From the NCBI GenBank assembly GCA_013334655.1, contig JAAXXD010000020.1, positions 1-33,493 of the forward strand: a DNA stretch of 33,493 nt, given 5' to 3'. The position numbers were made by a program, and so were the translations under genes. Within the stretch, counting starts at the first letter, position 1, and every line of letters starts with the position of its first letter. Below the pieces are notes generated by a model, which saw only the letters and a program-made list of their open reading frames with translations, was not told the DNA's origin and did no database searches. The stretch is from Chlorobaculum sp. Lineage in GTDB: Bacteria; Bacteroidota; Chlorobiia; Chlorobiales; Chlorobiaceae. Below are positions 24,217 to 33,493 of the stretch, piece after piece.

Positions 24217-25245
24217 TCAATAACGCTTGGTCGAGATCAGAACCGAGCGGTACTTCTCCAGATCTTCGAGCACCGCGCCGGTGCCGCGGGCGACGGCGGT
24301 CAGCGGATCTTCGCTGATGTGTACCATCAGTTTGGTTTCTTCGTTGATCTTTTTGTCGAGTCCTTTGATCAATGCGCCGCCGCCGGCGAGGAAGAGGCCG
24401 CGGTCGAGGATGTCCGCCGAAAGCTCCGGCTTGGTCACTTCGAGGCTCTTCTTGACCGAGGTGATAATCTGGCTGATCGGGGTGGCAATCGCCTCGCGGA
24501 TGGTTGCCGAGTTGATTTCGCGCTCCTCAGGCAGGGCGGTGACAAGGTTGCGGCCACGGACGTTCATGGTCAGCTCCTTGTCGAGCTTGTAGGCCGAGGC
24601 GATCCTGATCTTGACCTCTTCGGCGGTACGTTCGCCGATGGCGAGGTTGTAGGCTTTGCGGAAGTGGCGGATGATGGCGCTCGTGATGTCGGTGCCCGCG
24701 ACGCGCAGCGATTCGCCCGAAGCGATGCCGCCAAGCGAGATTACCGCGATTTCGGTGGTGCCGCCGCCGATATCAACGATCATGTTGCCCATCGGCTCCT
24801 TGACGTCGATGCCGATGCCGATCGCGGCGGCCATCGGTTCAGCCACGAGGTAGACCTCCTTCGCCCCGACGTGCTCCGCCGAGTCGCGCACGGCGCGTTT
24901 TTCGACCTCGGTGATGCCGGACGGAATGCCGATCACCATGCGGCGGATGCCGAGCGAGAACTGTTTCTTTGTTTTATTGATGAGGCCGCGGATCAGCTCT
25001 TCGGTCGCCTCATAGTCGGCGATGACGCCGTTGGCCAGAGGTTTGATGGTGACGATGCCGGGGTGCGTCTTCTCGTGCATCAGAAGCGCATCGTGGCCTA
25101 TGGCAACGACTTTGCCGGTGTTGCGGTCACGGGCGACGATGGATGGTTCGTTGAGGACTACGCCTTTGTTGCGAATGAAAATGAGAGTATTGGCCGTTCC
25201 GAGATCGATAGCGATATCTCTGAACAGGTTACCGAAAAAGCTCAT
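24217..25245 (-). CDS. mreB: Rod shape-determining protein MreB
   Basis: A 342-residue bacterial actin that polymerises under the membrane and guides lateral cell-wall synthesis. The start MSFFGNLFRDIAIDLGTANT contains the N-terminal amphipathic segment and phosphate-1 loop DLGTANT. Phosphate 2 is in MIVDIGGGTTEIAVISLGG, the adenosine motif in FLAGGGALIKGL, and the connect regions are intact. Its length is typical (about 345). mreC/mreD are not downstream, since bshA converges on its end. No clear Shine-Dalgarno precedes the ATG, as for several genes here. Confidence 0.96.
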   Translation of the reverse strand: MSFFGNLFRDIAIDLGTANTLIFIRNKGVVLNEPSIVARDRNTGKVVAIGHDALLMHEKTHPGIVTIKPLANGVIADYEATEELIRGLINKTKKQFSLGIRRMVIGIPSGITEVEKRAVRDSAEHVGAKEVYLVAEPMAAAIGIGIDVKEPMGNMIVDIGGGTTEIAVISLGGIASGESLRVAGTDITSAIIRHFRKAYNLAIGERTAEEVKIRIASAYKLDKELTMNVRGRNLVTALPEEREINSATIREAIATPISQIITSVKKSLEVTKPELSADILDRGLFLAGGGALIKGLDKKINEETKLMVHISEDPLTAVARGTGAVLEDLEKYRSVLISTKRY

Positions 25246-25513
25246 GATGCGTAAGTATCTTGGTATGGTACATAGTGGCTTGGAAGGAGCAAAATCAGGC
25301 CGGATTCCAAGGTTTTAAATGAAAGCTAAAGGTACTTAATGGAACCTTTTTTTCAAATGAAATCGTGGGCCGGGAAAGGCCAATTTTGCGCTCTCCGGCA
25401 CCCCTTCTTCAACCCGGTGGGGTTTCGTTTCAAGGCGCCAATGATTACATTACGCAACGACAACAACGCGCCCCGCTCGCCGAGGCCATCATCATCCAAA
25501 ATCAAGAAGCGCC

Positions 25514-26800
25514 GTGCTCACGATCTACCATTTCCCCCAGGACGAAGCAGCCCTCAAAGAACAGCTCAACCGGACGGTGTCGTTCGACCCCGACGCGCAG
25601 AGGACGGTCGATGAAATCCTGCATCGCGTCAGGACGGAGGGTGATGCCGCCGTGCTCGACTACACCGAGCGCTTCCAGGGCGTGCGGCTCGACGACATGC
25701 GGGTGCCGCAGGAGGAGATCGAGGCGGCATATGCGGAGTCCGATCCCGGGTTCATCGCCATTCTCGAAGAAGCGTTCGCCAACATCACCGCGTTCCACCG
25801 CAACGAGGCGGAGAAGAGCTTTTTTTACGAACAGAAAGGTGGCGTGATTCTCGGCCAGCGCGTCACGCCGATGGAGAAGGCGCTGCTCTACGTGCCCGGC
25901 GGCAAGGCGGCCTATCCGTCGTCGGTGCTGATGAACGCCGCTCCCGCGCAGGTGGCGGGCGTGGATGAAATCTACATGACCACGCCGTGCGACGCCGAGG
26001 GAAAAGTCAATCCGCACATTCTCGCGGCGGCTCGTGTGGCGGGCGTGAAGAGCGTATACCGCCTCGGTGGAGCGCAGGCCGTGGCGGCGTTCGCGTTCGG
26101 CACGGCGTCGATTCCGAAGGTGGACATCGTCACCGGCCCCGGTAATAAATATGTCGCGCTGGCCAAGAAGCAGGTATTCGGCCACGTTGCCATCGACAGC
26201 ATCGCCGGACCCTCCGAGGTGGTGGTGATCGCCGACGCGGGCGCGGAGCCGGAGTTCATCGTGATGGACATGTTCGCGCAGGCCGAGCACGATCCCGATG
26301 CCTCGGCGGTGCTCATCACGCCATCCGCCGAGCTTGCCGCCGCCGTGCAGGAGGCCGCCGCGCGGCTCGCGGGCACGATGTTGCGTGGCGAGGTGATCAC
26401 CAAAGCGCTGACGGACAACGGCGCGATTGTCGTGACCGGCTCGATGCAGGAGGCGTGCAAGGTGTCTGACATGATCGCTCCCGAGCACCTCGAACTGCAC
26501 GTTGACAATCCGTGGGAGATTCTGCCCGACCTGCGCCACGCGGGAGCGATCTTCATGGGGCCGTGGTCGTGCGAGACGGTCGGCGACTACTTCGCCGGGC
26601 CGAACCACACGCTGCCGACCAACGGCACGGCGCGATTCTTCTCGCCGCTCTCGGTGCGCGACTTCGTCAAGCACACCTCGATCATCGCCTGGTCGAAGAG
26701 CGAGCTGGGCCGCGCAGGTGAAATGATCGCCCGATTCGCCGACCACGAAGGGCTTCAGGCCCACGCCGAGGCGGTTCGCGTCAGACTGAAGAAGCTGTGA
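25514..26800 (+). CDS. hisD: Histidinol dehydrogenase HisD
   Basis: A 428-residue enzyme, the usual HisD length, performing the last two oxidations of histidine synthesis (histidinol to histidine with two NAD+). It begins with GTG at 25514 (read [14 protein letters not shown]), with AAGAAG a few bases upstream. Conserved blocks are [33 protein letters not shown] and [12 protein letters not shown], the Asp/His zinc region [11 protein letters not shown], the catalytic Glu-His in IAPEHLEL, and GPNHTLPT with a late zinc ligand. It is translationally adjacent to queA. No other his genes are beside it. Confidence 0.96.
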   Translation: MLTIYHFPQDEAALKEQLNRTVSFDPDAQRTVDEILHRVRTEGDAAVLDYTERFQGVRLDDMRVPQEEIEAAYAESDPGFIAILEEAFANITAFHRNEAEKSFFYEQKGGVILGQRVTPMEKALLYVPGGKAAYPSSVLMNAAPAQVAGVDEIYMTTPCDAEGKVNPHILAAARVAGVKSVYRLGGAQAVAAFAFGTASIPKVDIVTGPGNKYVALAKKQVFGHVAIDSIAGPSEVVVIADAGAEPEFIVMDMFAQAEHDPDASAVLITPSAELAAAVQEAAARLAGTMLRGEVITKALTDNGAIVVTGSMQEACKVSDMIAPEHLELHVDNPWEILPDLRHAGAIFMGPWSCETVGDYFAGPNHTLPTNGTARFFSPLSVRDFVKHTSIIAWSKSELGRAGEMIARFADHEGLQAHAEAVRVRLKKL

Positions 26801-26802
26801 CG

Positions 26803-27825
26803 ATGAAGGTCAGCGATTTCGACTACACCCTTCCCGAAGAGCGCATCGCCACCTACCCGCCCGAAGAGCGCGGCTCGACGCGGCTCATCGTGCTCGACCG
26901 GGCGGCGCAGTCGATCACCCATTCGGCCTACGCCGCGCAGCACGAACAGCTCCGGCCCGGCGATTTGCTGGTGCTCAACAACAGCAAGGTGATCCGCGCT
27001 CGCCTCATCGCCCACAAGCCGACCGGCGCTCGCATCGAGCTGATGCTGCTCGAAAAGCACGAAGGGGTGCAGAACCTCGCGCTCTATCGCGGACGGCTCC
27101 GCGCGGGCGACCGCCTCTTGGCGCATGGCGCGGAACTTGTGGTCGAAGCATTGCCCAGCGACGGAATCGCCCGACTCTCCTGCGCCACCGCGAGTCTCGC
27201 CGCGCTTTTCGAGGCGCACGGCTCAGTGCCGATTCCGCCCTACCTCAAACGTGACGCGGAGGAACTCGACCGCGAGCGTTACCAGACCGTCTTCGCCGAA
27301 CTCCCCGGCTCGGTGGCCGCGCCGACCGCGTCGCTGAATCTGACGGACGAGCTGCTCGACAAGATTCGCGCCAAGGGCGTCGAAATCGCCCACGTCACGC
27401 TGCACGTCGGCCTCGGCACTTTTTTGCCGATCCGCGCCGAGAGCTTCGAGGAGCACGTCATGCACCGCGAGTTCTACAACATTCCGGCCTCGACCGCCCG
27501 CAAGATCGGCGCGGTCAAAGCCACCGGCGGGCGCGTGGTCGCTGTCGGCACCACCGTCACGCGAGCGCTCGAACACGCCGCGCCCCGCCTGCTCGACAGC
27601 GACTTTACGCAGGAGGTGAGCGGCGAGGCGGACATCTTCATCTATCCAGGCTATACATTCAAGATCATCGACGCCCTCCTCACCAACTTTCACGCCCCCC
27701 GCTCCACCGTGCTGATGCTCACTGCCGCCTTCGCCGGAACCGAGCTGCTCAAACGCGCTTACCAGCAAGCCCTCGACAACAACTACAAATTCCTCAGCTA
27801 CGGCGACAGCATGTTTATCAGTTGA
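26803..27825 (+). CDS. queA: S-adenosylmethionine:tRNA ribosyltransferase-isomerase QueA
   Basis: A 340-residue enzyme that moves the ribosyl part of SAM onto preQ1 in tRNA, giving epoxyqueuosine at the wobble position of GUN anticodons. I use ATG 26803 because family members begin [16 protein letters not shown]. A GTG at 26797 overlapping the hisD stop would add two residues. Conserved blocks are [67 protein letters not shown] and [17 protein letters not shown], ending [10 protein letters not shown]. The coupling to hisD suggests a shared transcript and no functional link. Confidence 0.96.
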   Translation: MKVSDFDYTLPEERIATYPPEERGSTRLIVLDRAAQSITHSAYAAQHEQLRPGDLLVLNNSKVIRARLIAHKPTGARIELMLLEKHEGVQNLALYRGRLRAGDRLLAHGAELVVEALPSDGIARLSCATASLAALFEAHGSVPIPPYLKRDAEELDRERYQTVFAELPGSVAAPTASLNLTDELLDKIRAKGVEIAHVTLHVGLGTFLPIRAESFEEHVMHREFYNIPASTARKIGAVKATGGRVVAVGTTVTRALEHAAPRLLDSDFTQEVSGEADIFIYPGYTFKIIDALLTNFHAPRSTVLMLTAAFAGTELLKRAYQQALDNNYKFLSYGDSMFIS

Positions 27826-28393
27826 CAGCAGTCAAAGATCGTAGTTTTTCTGATCGGCGAGGAGTTGTTTTTGACAGAAACAGAAAGCAACCTACTTTTT
27901 CGTACCCCATTGAAAATTTCTCTGAATAGAAAATCGTCATCATACCGTTGACTCATTTTTCCGATCGCTTATAACTCGTGATGAGCGTAAGTTCGTTTTG
28001 ATGGGATATATTATTTGCGTTACTCAAATTACTTCATTCCCTGTATGCAGGGTAGTGGCTTTGAGAGTAATAATAATATAGAAGAACATTTTCGTCTCAG
28101 AGCCGAGACATTTTCTCAGAAATATATCAGTATAGCATGAAGAGCTTTTTATCTATTTTCCTATAAATGATTTATCGCTGCAACCCCATCAGGCTTGCAA
28201 TAGGCGAAAGTAGTTGTAGCGTATGAATTTAATTACTCGAAGATATTACAAAAAAATATGTTATGGGAAAATTGCAAAAATAACCGTTCATTCAAGATAG
28301 GGGTAAAAAAAGATGATGAGCATTTTTTTTATTACTTCATCAGGCTTTTTTCTTAGACAGTAATTCCTTTTCATATTGTTAAAAGGATTGGCT
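27826..28393. other. AT-rich intergenic region before the PEP-CTERM gene
   Basis: About 570 bases with no coding frame I support, and clearly more AT-rich than the preceding genes. It contains a small dyad GTCTC-6-GAGAC (28094-28109) and presumably the promoter of the following secreted-protein gene. I looked for a sigma-54 -24/-12 pair, known for some PEP-CTERM genes, and found none with correct spacing. Confidence 0.5.
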
Positions 28394-29173
28394 ATGAAAA
28401 ATCTTTTGAGCGGAGCGCTGGCTTCGATAATTATCTTCACTTGCGCTACAGCAGAAGCGAGTGTGGGAGATCTGATCAATATTCAGTTTGGCTTGACCAA
28501 TACGACTCCCTCTTATACAGGAGAGGCAATGTATGGAAGCGCCGTACAGACATGGAATCTGTACGATGCCAATGATAGTGTTCCGCCTCTTGGCTTGACC
28601 TTGTCTACCGGGATCGCTTCTTCAGCATCCGTTACCGTCAATTTCGATACCATAGGGGTTATCAACAAGAGTTATGACCGTTTTTCTGGAACGGCTGACG
28701 ATCCGTTAATGAGGTATTACGCGCTCACCTATGAAACGTCGGCGGTCGATTTCATCAATCTCGATCCTGACGCAACGTATACGCTGTACGTGTATTCACA
28801 GCAGGCTACAAACGCAAGAAATCCCCAAACGATTGTCAGCGCTGGCGGGACAACGGTGACTCTCTCCAATCCATCGACAGGCTCCCCTCTGTTTGTCAAC
28901 GGAATGAACTACATGGCAATCAGCGGCGTGCGCTCTGATGCCGACGGAAACCTGAGCATCAGCTACTCGCCGGGGAGTAGCTCCCAGATTGGAGTGCTCA
29001 ACGGAATCCAGTTGCTGCAAACCAGCGAAACTGCTACAGATATTGGTGCTGAAGGTGGGAGTGAGGGGCCTGTGCCCGAACCCTCGATAACTGCATTGCT
29101 GGGCATCGGCGCATTTTTCCTCACTCGATACCAGTTGTTCCGGAAAAAAGAGGACTCATTTCTCTCTCTGTAA
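28394..29173 (+). CDS. Secreted protein with PEP-CTERM sorting signal
   Basis: A 259-residue exported protein. The start at 28394 has AAAGGA 7 bases upstream, and an ATG 18 bases earlier is less likely. Residues 1-23 are a signal peptide (MKNLLSGALASIIIFTCATA then EAS cut region). The middle, about 200 residues, is rich in Ser, Thr, Asn and beta-strand patterns, with no recognised catalytic motif. The C terminus is a PEP-CTERM tripartite signal: PVPEPS, a hydrophobic helix TALLGIGAFFLTRYQLF, then basic RKK. Such proteins are processed by an exosortase (EpsH/XrtA type) and linked to extracellular polysaccharide. Unusually, eight residues follow the RKK. No exosortase gene is in this window. 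The specific function is unknown. Confidence 0.85.
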   Translation: MKNLLSGALASIIIFTCATAEASVGDLINIQFGLTNTTPSYTGEAMYGSAVQTWNLYDANDSVPPLGLTLSTGIASSASVTVNFDTIGVINKSYDRFSGTADDPLMRYYALTYETSAVDFINLDPDATYTLYVYSQQATNARNPQTIVSAGGTTVTLSNPSTGSPLFVNGMNYMAISGVRSDADGNLSISYSPGSSSQIGVLNGIQLLQTSETATDIGAEGGSEGPVPEPSITALLGIGAFFLTRYQLFRKKEDSFLSL

Positions 29174-29205
29174 CGAGGCTCGTTGCGGCATCATCATGGA
29201 ATACG

Positions 29206-29229
29206 AAAACCCCGGTAACTCGGGGTTTT
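29206..29229. terminator. Bidirectional-looking terminator after the PEP-CTERM gene
   Basis: AAAACCCCG-GTAACT-CGGGGTTTT is a perfect 9-bp stem, ending in T4 on the plus strand and also giving T4 on the minus. It lies 33 bases past the gene's stop. From here to the acnB start (29230-29622, about 390 bases) I see no supported gene; short frames there cross the terminator and have no family features. Confidence 0.85.
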
Positions 29230-29622
29230 CCCGATTTACGAGCACCTGCGACATTCAGTGTTCGGTTAGAGTGCCCGAGGCGGTTCATGATGGTGAGGCA
29301 TGGCCAGCCTGGTACGATCTGCCTGATCCGATTTATCGAAACGAGAATCATTCGATCGATTTTCCGCCATCGCTCATTATTATATGATGAGTTGCGAGCC
29401 GGAATTTTGTGAGGGTTCTGAATTTCTAAGCTCCTGTTTGTCGTCAACCTGAAAAAGTACGGATTCGAGCCTCTGCGTCGCTCTCGCGGTTTTGCATTTC
29501 ACTTGCCTCCGACTTATTTTGATGCTTTGCTTTTTTCGGGGCAAAAAACCATTCCGGCTTATACCGTTCGCCGTAATTACCATTGCATCATCACTTATAA
29601 TCATTACCCTGGAGATCATTAT

Positions 29623-32187
29623 ATGAGTCTCATCAGCCAGTATCGCGCCCACACAGAGGAACGCGCTCAACTCGGTATTCCGCCGCTTCCGCTGACCGCC
29701 GTACAGGCCGTCGAGCTGATCGCGCTTCTCAAGGAGAATCCGGTTCAGGAACAGGAGTATCTGCTCGATCTGTTCGTGAACCACATCAGCCCCGGCGTGG
29801 ACGATGCCGCGCTCGAAAAAGCCGCCTTCCTCGACGCCATCATTCGCGGCGAATTTGCTTGCGCGGTGATCACGCCGGTCGAGGCGGTCAGGATTCTCGG
29901 CACGATGCTTGGCGGCTACAACGTCAAGCCGCTCATCGACGCGCTCTCCAGCGCCGACAGCGCTGTTGCCGAAGCTGCGGTGCTTGCGCTGAAGAAGACC
30001 CTGCTCGTCTACGATTCGTTCGATACCGTGGTCGAGCTGTCCAAAACCAACAGCTACGCTAAAGAGGTGCTCGAATCGTGGGCAAACGGCGAGTGGTTCA
30101 CCTCGCAGCCGACCGTGCCCGAAAAGATCACCGTGACGGTCTTCAAGGTGCCGGGCGAGACCAACACCGACGACCTTTCGCCCGCCGGTGAAGCCTTCAC
30201 CCGCAGCGACATTCCGATGCACGCGCTCAGCATGCTCCGCTCCAAGATGGACAACCCGATCGCGACCATCGCTGAACTCAAGAAGAAGGGCCATCCGCTC
30301 GCCTACGTCGGCGACGTGGTCGGCACCGGCTCCAGCCGCAAGTCGGGCATCAACTCGGTGCAGTGGCACCTCGGCGAGGATATTCCCGCCGTGCCGAACA
30401 AGCGCACCGCTGGCGTGGTGATTGGCGGCATCGTGGCTCCGATCTTCTTCAACACCGCCGAAGATTCCGGCGCGCTGCCGATCCAGGCTGACGTAAATTC
30501 GATGGAGATGGGCGAAGTGATCGACCTCTACCCGTTCGCCGGAAAGATCGAAAAGAATGGCGAAGTGATCTCCACCTTCTCGCTCGAACCGAATACGCTT
30601 GCCGACGAAGTTCGCGCCGGTGGACGCATCACGCTCATCATCGGTCGTAACCTCACCCGCAAGGCCCGCAAGGTGCTCGGCCTCGGCGAAGAGAACATCT
30701 TCAGCCGCCCGGAGCAGCCCGCCGATACCGGCAAAGGCTACACGCTTGCGCAGAAGATGGTTGGCAAGGCGTGCGGCCTGCCTGGCGTGCGTCCTGGCAT
30801 GTACGTCGAAGCCGAGACGCTCACCGTCGGCTCGCAGGACACCACCGGTCCGATGACTCGCGACGAGATCAAGGAGCTTGCCGCGCTGAGCTTCAGCTCC
30901 GACCTCTTCATGCAGAGCTTCTGCCACACGGCGGCCTACCCGAAGCCGTCCGACGTGCAGATGCACCGTAGTCTGCCATATTTTATTATGAGTCGCGGCG
31001 GCGTGGCGCTCAAGCCGGGCGACGGCGTCATCCACACCTGGCTGAATCGCATGGTGCTGCCCGACACGCTCGGCACAGGCGGCGACTCGCACACCCGCTT
31101 CCCGATCGGCTGCTCCTTCCCGGCGGGTTCCGGCCTCGTGGCCTTCGCAGGCGTGACCGGCACCATGCCGCTCAACATGCCCGAATCGGTGCTCGTGCGC
31201 TTCAAGGGTGAACTCCAGCCGGGAATCACGCTCCGCGACCTGGTCAACGCCATTCCGTATGTCGCCATCAAGAAAGGGTTGCTCACCGTCGAAAAGAAGG
31301 GTAAGAAAAATATCTTCGCCGGAACGGTGCTTGAAATCGAAGGTCTGCCGCAGCTCAAGGTCGAGCAGGCGTTCGAGCTTTCCGACGCCTCCGCCGAGCG
31401 TAGTGCCGCCGCCTGCACGGTGCGCCTCGACAAGGAGCCGGTGATCGAGTATCTCCAGTCCAACGTCAAGCTGCTTGGCCAGATGATCGAAGAGGGCTAT
31501 GGCGACGCCGAGACCATCCGCCGCCGTATCGGCAAGATGGAGGAGTGGCTTGCCAATCCGCAGCTTCTCGAACCGGATGCCGACGCCGAGTACGCGGCAG
31601 TGATCGAGATCAACATGAGCGAAATCACCGAGCCGATCCTCGCTTGCCCGAACGATCCCGACGACGTGGCTACGCTCAGCGAGATTCTCGCCGACGAGAA
31701 ACGTCCGAAGCACATTGACGAGGTCTTTGTCGGAAGCTGCATGACCAACATCGGCCACTTCCGCGCGCTTGGCGAAGTGCTGCGCGGCAAAGGCCAGGCC
31801 AAAGCCAAGCTCTGGGTCGTGCCGCCGACCAAGATGGATCTGAAAAAGCTTGCCGAGGAGGGGTACTACTCGATTTTCGGTGCGGCTGGAGCGAGGGCGG
31901 AAATCCCTGGATGCTCTCTTTGCATGGGCAACCAGGCTCGCGTGGCCGACAACGCCGTGGTCTTCTCGACCAGCACGCGCAACTTCGACGACCGCATGGG
32001 TAAAGGCGCGAAGGTCTACCTCGGCTCCGCCGAACTTGCCGCCGTCTGCGCGCTTATCGGCGAGTTGCCCAGCAAGGAGCAGTATATGGAGATTGTCGGC
32101 TCGCTCTCGAAAAACAGTGACCAAGTCTACCGCTACCTCAACTTCCACGAGGTGACGGCTGAACAGCTTCAACTGCTTTTGGATTAA
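29623..32187 (+). CDS. acnB: Aconitate hydratase B
   Basis: An 854-residue enzyme interconverting citrate and isocitrate, here in the reductive TCA cycle. The start at 29623 ([24 protein letters not shown]) has CTGGAG 8 bases upstream and matches the AcnB N terminus; in-frame codons further upstream are unsupported. Domain order is that of AcnB: N-terminal HEAT-like helices (1-160), the swivel domain next (about 165-380, with [18 protein letters not shown]), then the catalytic domains. The [4Fe-4S] ligands are C706 ([11 protein letters not shown]), C764 and C767 (GCSLCMGNQ). Substrate-binding [11 protein letters not shown] is intact. Length is close to E. coli AcnB (865). It appears monocistronic. 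Confidence 0.97.
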   Translation: MSLISQYRAHTEERAQLGIPPLPLTAVQAVELIALLKENPVQEQEYLLDLFVNHISPGVDDAALEKAAFLDAIIRGEFACAVITPVEAVRILGTMLGGYNVKPLIDALSSADSAVAEAAVLALKKTLLVYDSFDTVVELSKTNSYAKEVLESWANGEWFTSQPTVPEKITVTVFKVPGETNTDDLSPAGEAFTRSDIPMHALSMLRSKMDNPIATIAELKKKGHPLAYVGDVVGTGSSRKSGINSVQWHLGEDIPAVPNKRTAGVVIGGIVAPIFFNTAEDSGALPIQADVNSMEMGEVIDLYPFAGKIEKNGEVISTFSLEPNTLADEVRAGGRITLIIGRNLTRKARKVLGLGEENIFSRPEQPADTGKGYTLAQKMVGKACGLPGVRPGMYVEAETLTVGSQDTTGPMTRDEIKELAALSFSSDLFMQSFCHTAAYPKPSDVQMHRSLPYFIMSRGGVALKPGDGVIHTWLNRMVLPDTLGTGGDSHTRFPIGCSFPAGSGLVAFAGVTGTMPLNMPESVLVRFKGELQPGITLRDLVNAIPYVAIKKGLLTVEKKGKKNIFAGTVLEIEGLPQLKVEQAFELSDASAERSAAACTVRLDKEPVIEYLQSNVKLLGQMIEEGYGDAETIRRRIGKMEEWLANPQLLEPDADAEYAAVIEINMSEITEPILACPNDPDDVATLSEILADEKRPKHIDEVFVGSCMTNIGHFRALGEVLRGKGQAKAKLWVVPPTKMDLKKLAEEGYYSIFGAAGARAEIPGCSLCMGNQARVADNAVVFSTSTRNFDDRMGKGAKVYLGSAELAAVCALIGELPSKEQYMEIVGSLSKNSDQVYRYLNFHEVTAEQLQLLLD

Positions 32188-32339
32188 GAGGTTATGGATG
32201 CGTCGCTCCTCTTTGCGCCAAGGCTGAAGAGGCGGTGGCGGCGCTGTCGATTCCGCGCCCTTTTGAGGCCGGTCGGACGATGGCTCAACATTAGTGAAAT
32301 TCAACGATTAAAAACTTACTTCATGTTGAGTGTGATTTT

Positions 32340-32367
32340 TTGAAAAATCGGTGATTTTCATTATTAT
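32340..32367 (+). promoter_or_regulatory. Predicted promoter of the small lipoprotein gene
   Basis: TTGAAA (32340-32345) and TATTAT (32362-32367) with a 16-base spacer. Transcription would begin near 32374, leaving a leader of about 50 bases before the ATG at 32424. The preceding 32188-32339 shows no gene. Confidence 0.45.
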
Positions 32368-32423
32368 TCGAGAGCTGAACAAGCTGTAACTTTTTTCTAT
32401 GTGAACTAAACTGCATTCGAATC

Positions 32424-32648
32424 ATGAAAAAACTTTTCGCTTTCCTGTTCCTCTTGAGCTCGGTCTCTTTCGTTGGTTGCGCACAGAAGGCTCCTGAAGC
32501 TCCTGCTGAGGCTCCTGCCGCTGCTCCTGCCGCTGAGGCTCCTGCTGCTGCTCCTGCTGCTGCTCCTGCTGCTGAGGCTCCTGCTGCTGCTCCTGCCGCC
32601 GACCAGGCTGCTCCTGCTGCTGCTCCTGCCGCTGAGGAGAAAAAGTAA
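32424..32648 (+). CDS. Small Ala/Pro/Glu-rich lipoprotein
   Basis: A 74-residue protein. MKKLFAFLFLLSSVSFVGC is a lipoprotein signal with the acceptor Cys at residue 19 (lipobox FVGC, somewhat atypical at -3). The mature 56 residues are almost entirely Ala, Pro and Glu in repeats such as PAEAPAAAPAAEAP, ending EEKK. Its DNA is a near-tandem array of GCTCCTGCTGCT units, prone to slippage. It would be an extended, membrane-tethered, possibly periplasm-spanning tail; no family function is known to me. It has its own promoter and a very strong terminator, suggesting high independent expression. Confidence 0.8.
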   Translation: MKKLFAFLFLLSSVSFVGCAQKAPEAPAEAPAAAPAAEAPAAAPAAAPAAEAPAAAPAADQAAPAAAPAAEEKK

Positions 32649-32673
32649 GCTCCTGAACAAGGAAGTTTCTTTG

Positions 32674-32707
32674 AAAGAGACAGAGGAAACTCTGTCTCTT
32701 TTTTTTT
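32674..32707 (+). terminator. Rho-independent terminator of the lipoprotein gene
   Basis: AAAGAGACAGAG-GAAA-CTCTGTCTCTTT is a perfect 12-bp stem with a GNRA-type tetraloop, followed without a gap by a run of Ts to 32707. This is one of the clearest terminators in the window. Confidence 0.93.
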
Positions 32708-32708
32708 G

Positions 32709-33029
32709 TGCGCCCGCCTCAAAGGCCGCGTCGTGGTTCCCGAAGCGCCGGAAGGATACACCTCCTGCCGGGCGCAATACTCGGTACTCGCCAACTCGAC
32801 CGACGACCGCGCCAGGCTCATGGCCGCGCTGAAGGACGCAAGCATTCCCTCAGCGATCTACTACCCGATCCCGCTGTACCTCCAGAAAGCCTGCGAAAAC
32901 CTCGGCTACAAACCGGGCGATTTTCCGATCACGGAAGATTTCAGCACAAGGGTCTTCGCCCTGCCGATGCATCCGTACCTGAAGGAAGAGGAGATCGAGC
33001 AGACTTGCGGGGTGATTGTGGGGGCGTGA
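32709..33029 (+). pseudogene. DegT/DnrJ/EryC1 aminotransferase, 3' fragment
   Basis: About 107 codons matching the C-terminal end of sugar aminotransferases of the DegT/DnrJ/EryC1/StrS family (nucleotide-sugar 3- or 4-amino transfer, PLP). Family-like blocks are LKGRVVVPEAPEGYTS, AQYSVLAN, IPSAIYYPIPLYLQKAC, GDFPITEDFSTRVFALPMHPYL and EEEIEQTCGVI. A full enzyme has about 370 residues; the N-terminal 70%, including the PLP lysine, is absent. The fragment begins directly at the end of the preceding terminator, so it has no promoter or start. It is a remnant of a deletion or insertion event. Confidence 0.85.
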
Positions 33030-33036
33030 AAAGTTA

Positions 33037-33120
33037 CCGGGAGCGTCTCTGGGAGCGCCATGCTCCTGCTTGGCAACTTCTATTCTCCGTTTTGCCATCC
33101 TGAAAATATCAGGATGGCAA
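33037..33120. repeat. Dispersed repeat fragment and perfect 12-bp hairpin
   Basis: Bases 33037-33081 read GGGAGCGTCTCTGGGAGCGC then CATGCTCCTGCTTGGCAAC, in which GGAGC and GCTCC pair. The segment resembles a widely dispersed intergenic repeat known from recall. It is followed by TTGCCATCCTGA-AAATA-TCAGGATGGCAA (33092-33120), a perfect 12-bp stem. The latter could terminate transcripts from the left or act as a repeat. No coding potential is seen. Confidence 0.5.
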
Positions 33121-33124
33121 TAAC

Positions 33125-33155
33125 AAAAGCCGCCGGTATTTCCGAGGCGGCTTTT
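33125..33155. terminator. Terminator between the DegT fragment and katG
   Basis: AAAAGCCGCC (33125-33134) and GGCGGCTTTT (33146-33155) form a perfect 10-bp GC-rich stem with T-runs on both strands. It sits 25 bases beyond the katG stop on the minus strand and most likely terminates katG. Confidence 0.85.
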
Positions 33156-33179
33156 GTTTTACAAATATGCGCGTTGGCC

Positions 33180-33493
<314 letters not shown>

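Noticed and set aside
25502-26764. A 420-codon minus-strand frame opposite hisD
   Set aside because: Composition and lack of motifs mark it as antisense of hisD.
28260-28280. Possible sigma-54 promoter (TGGG, A-run, TTGC) upstream of the PEP-CTERM gene
   Set aside because: The GG-to-GC distance is two bases too short for a -24/-12 promoter.
29380-32304. A 974-codon open frame on the minus strand opposite acnB
   Set aside because: It is the antisense of a GC-rich highly expressed gene; its protein is rich in Arg, His, Asp and Val with no domain, while acnB on the plus strand has every family motif.
32473-32832. Leucine-rich 119-codon frame overlapping the lipoprotein gene
   Set aside because: It is the out-of-frame reading of the CTG/CCT repeat and runs through the strong terminator.

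Overview
The window looks like a chromosome segment of a green sulfur bacterium (Chlorobi, most like Chlorobaculum). This rests on gene content: aconitase B and PEP carboxylase of the reductive TCA/anaplerotic set, a BshA-type glycosyltransferase (Chlorobaculum makes N-methyl-bacillithiol), siroheme sulfite reductase with assimilatory sulfate genes, GC-rich core genes, weak Shine-Dalgarno sites and dispersed palindromic intergenic repeats. The genus is inferred from recall of the families, not from a search.

Left part (1-6600) is accessory and rearranged. It has a decayed Doc toxin, a UPF0175 antitoxin-like gene with a broken DUF3368/PIN partner, the 3' half of PEP carboxylase (minus) abutting head-to-head the 3' half of sulfate permease cysT (plus), intact cysW and cysA, two small orphan antitoxin genes with a nearby palindrome, and an AT-rich gene encoding a CHAT protease-like domain joined to a GNAT-like domain. 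From 6586 to 8261 a TetR regulator and an ArsM-type arsenite methyltransferase are divergent around a promoter/operator region.

The centre (8563-21217) is about sulfur. On the minus strand, in transcription order: an odd tRNA-Cys, a small siroheme sulfite reductase, APS reductase (cysH), cysD and a cysN-cysC fusion whose APS-kinase domain looks dead. This fits the route sulfate to APS to sulfite to sulfide, without PAPS. Then come a pentapeptide-repeat protein, a higBA toxin-antitoxin pair, and on the plus strand a cystathionine gamma-synthase/lyase with cysteine synthase, and the thiazole genes thiS-thiG-thiH-thiF. CysTWA would import sulfate, the Cys enzymes would make sulfide and cysteine, and the Thi proteins, bacillithiol and tRNA-Cys would use cysteine.

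The right part (21218-33493) has an IS3-family element with a frameshifted orfA, then core genes: bshA, mreB (minus), hisD-queA, a PEP-CTERM-anchored secreted protein, acnB, a small Ala/Pro/Glu-rich lipoprotein with its own promoter and terminator, a 3' fragment of a DegT-family aminotransferase, and the 3' end of katG running off the window. Three copies of one imperfect palindromic repeat (8351, 10465, 24051), one of a second type (18085) and two of a third hairpin type flanking thiGHF lie between genes.

The most unusual observations are the structurally divergent tRNA-Cys heading the sulfate-assimilation operon, the CHAT-GNAT fusion, the degenerate APS kinase domain, and the junction that removed the 5' ends of two divergent genes.
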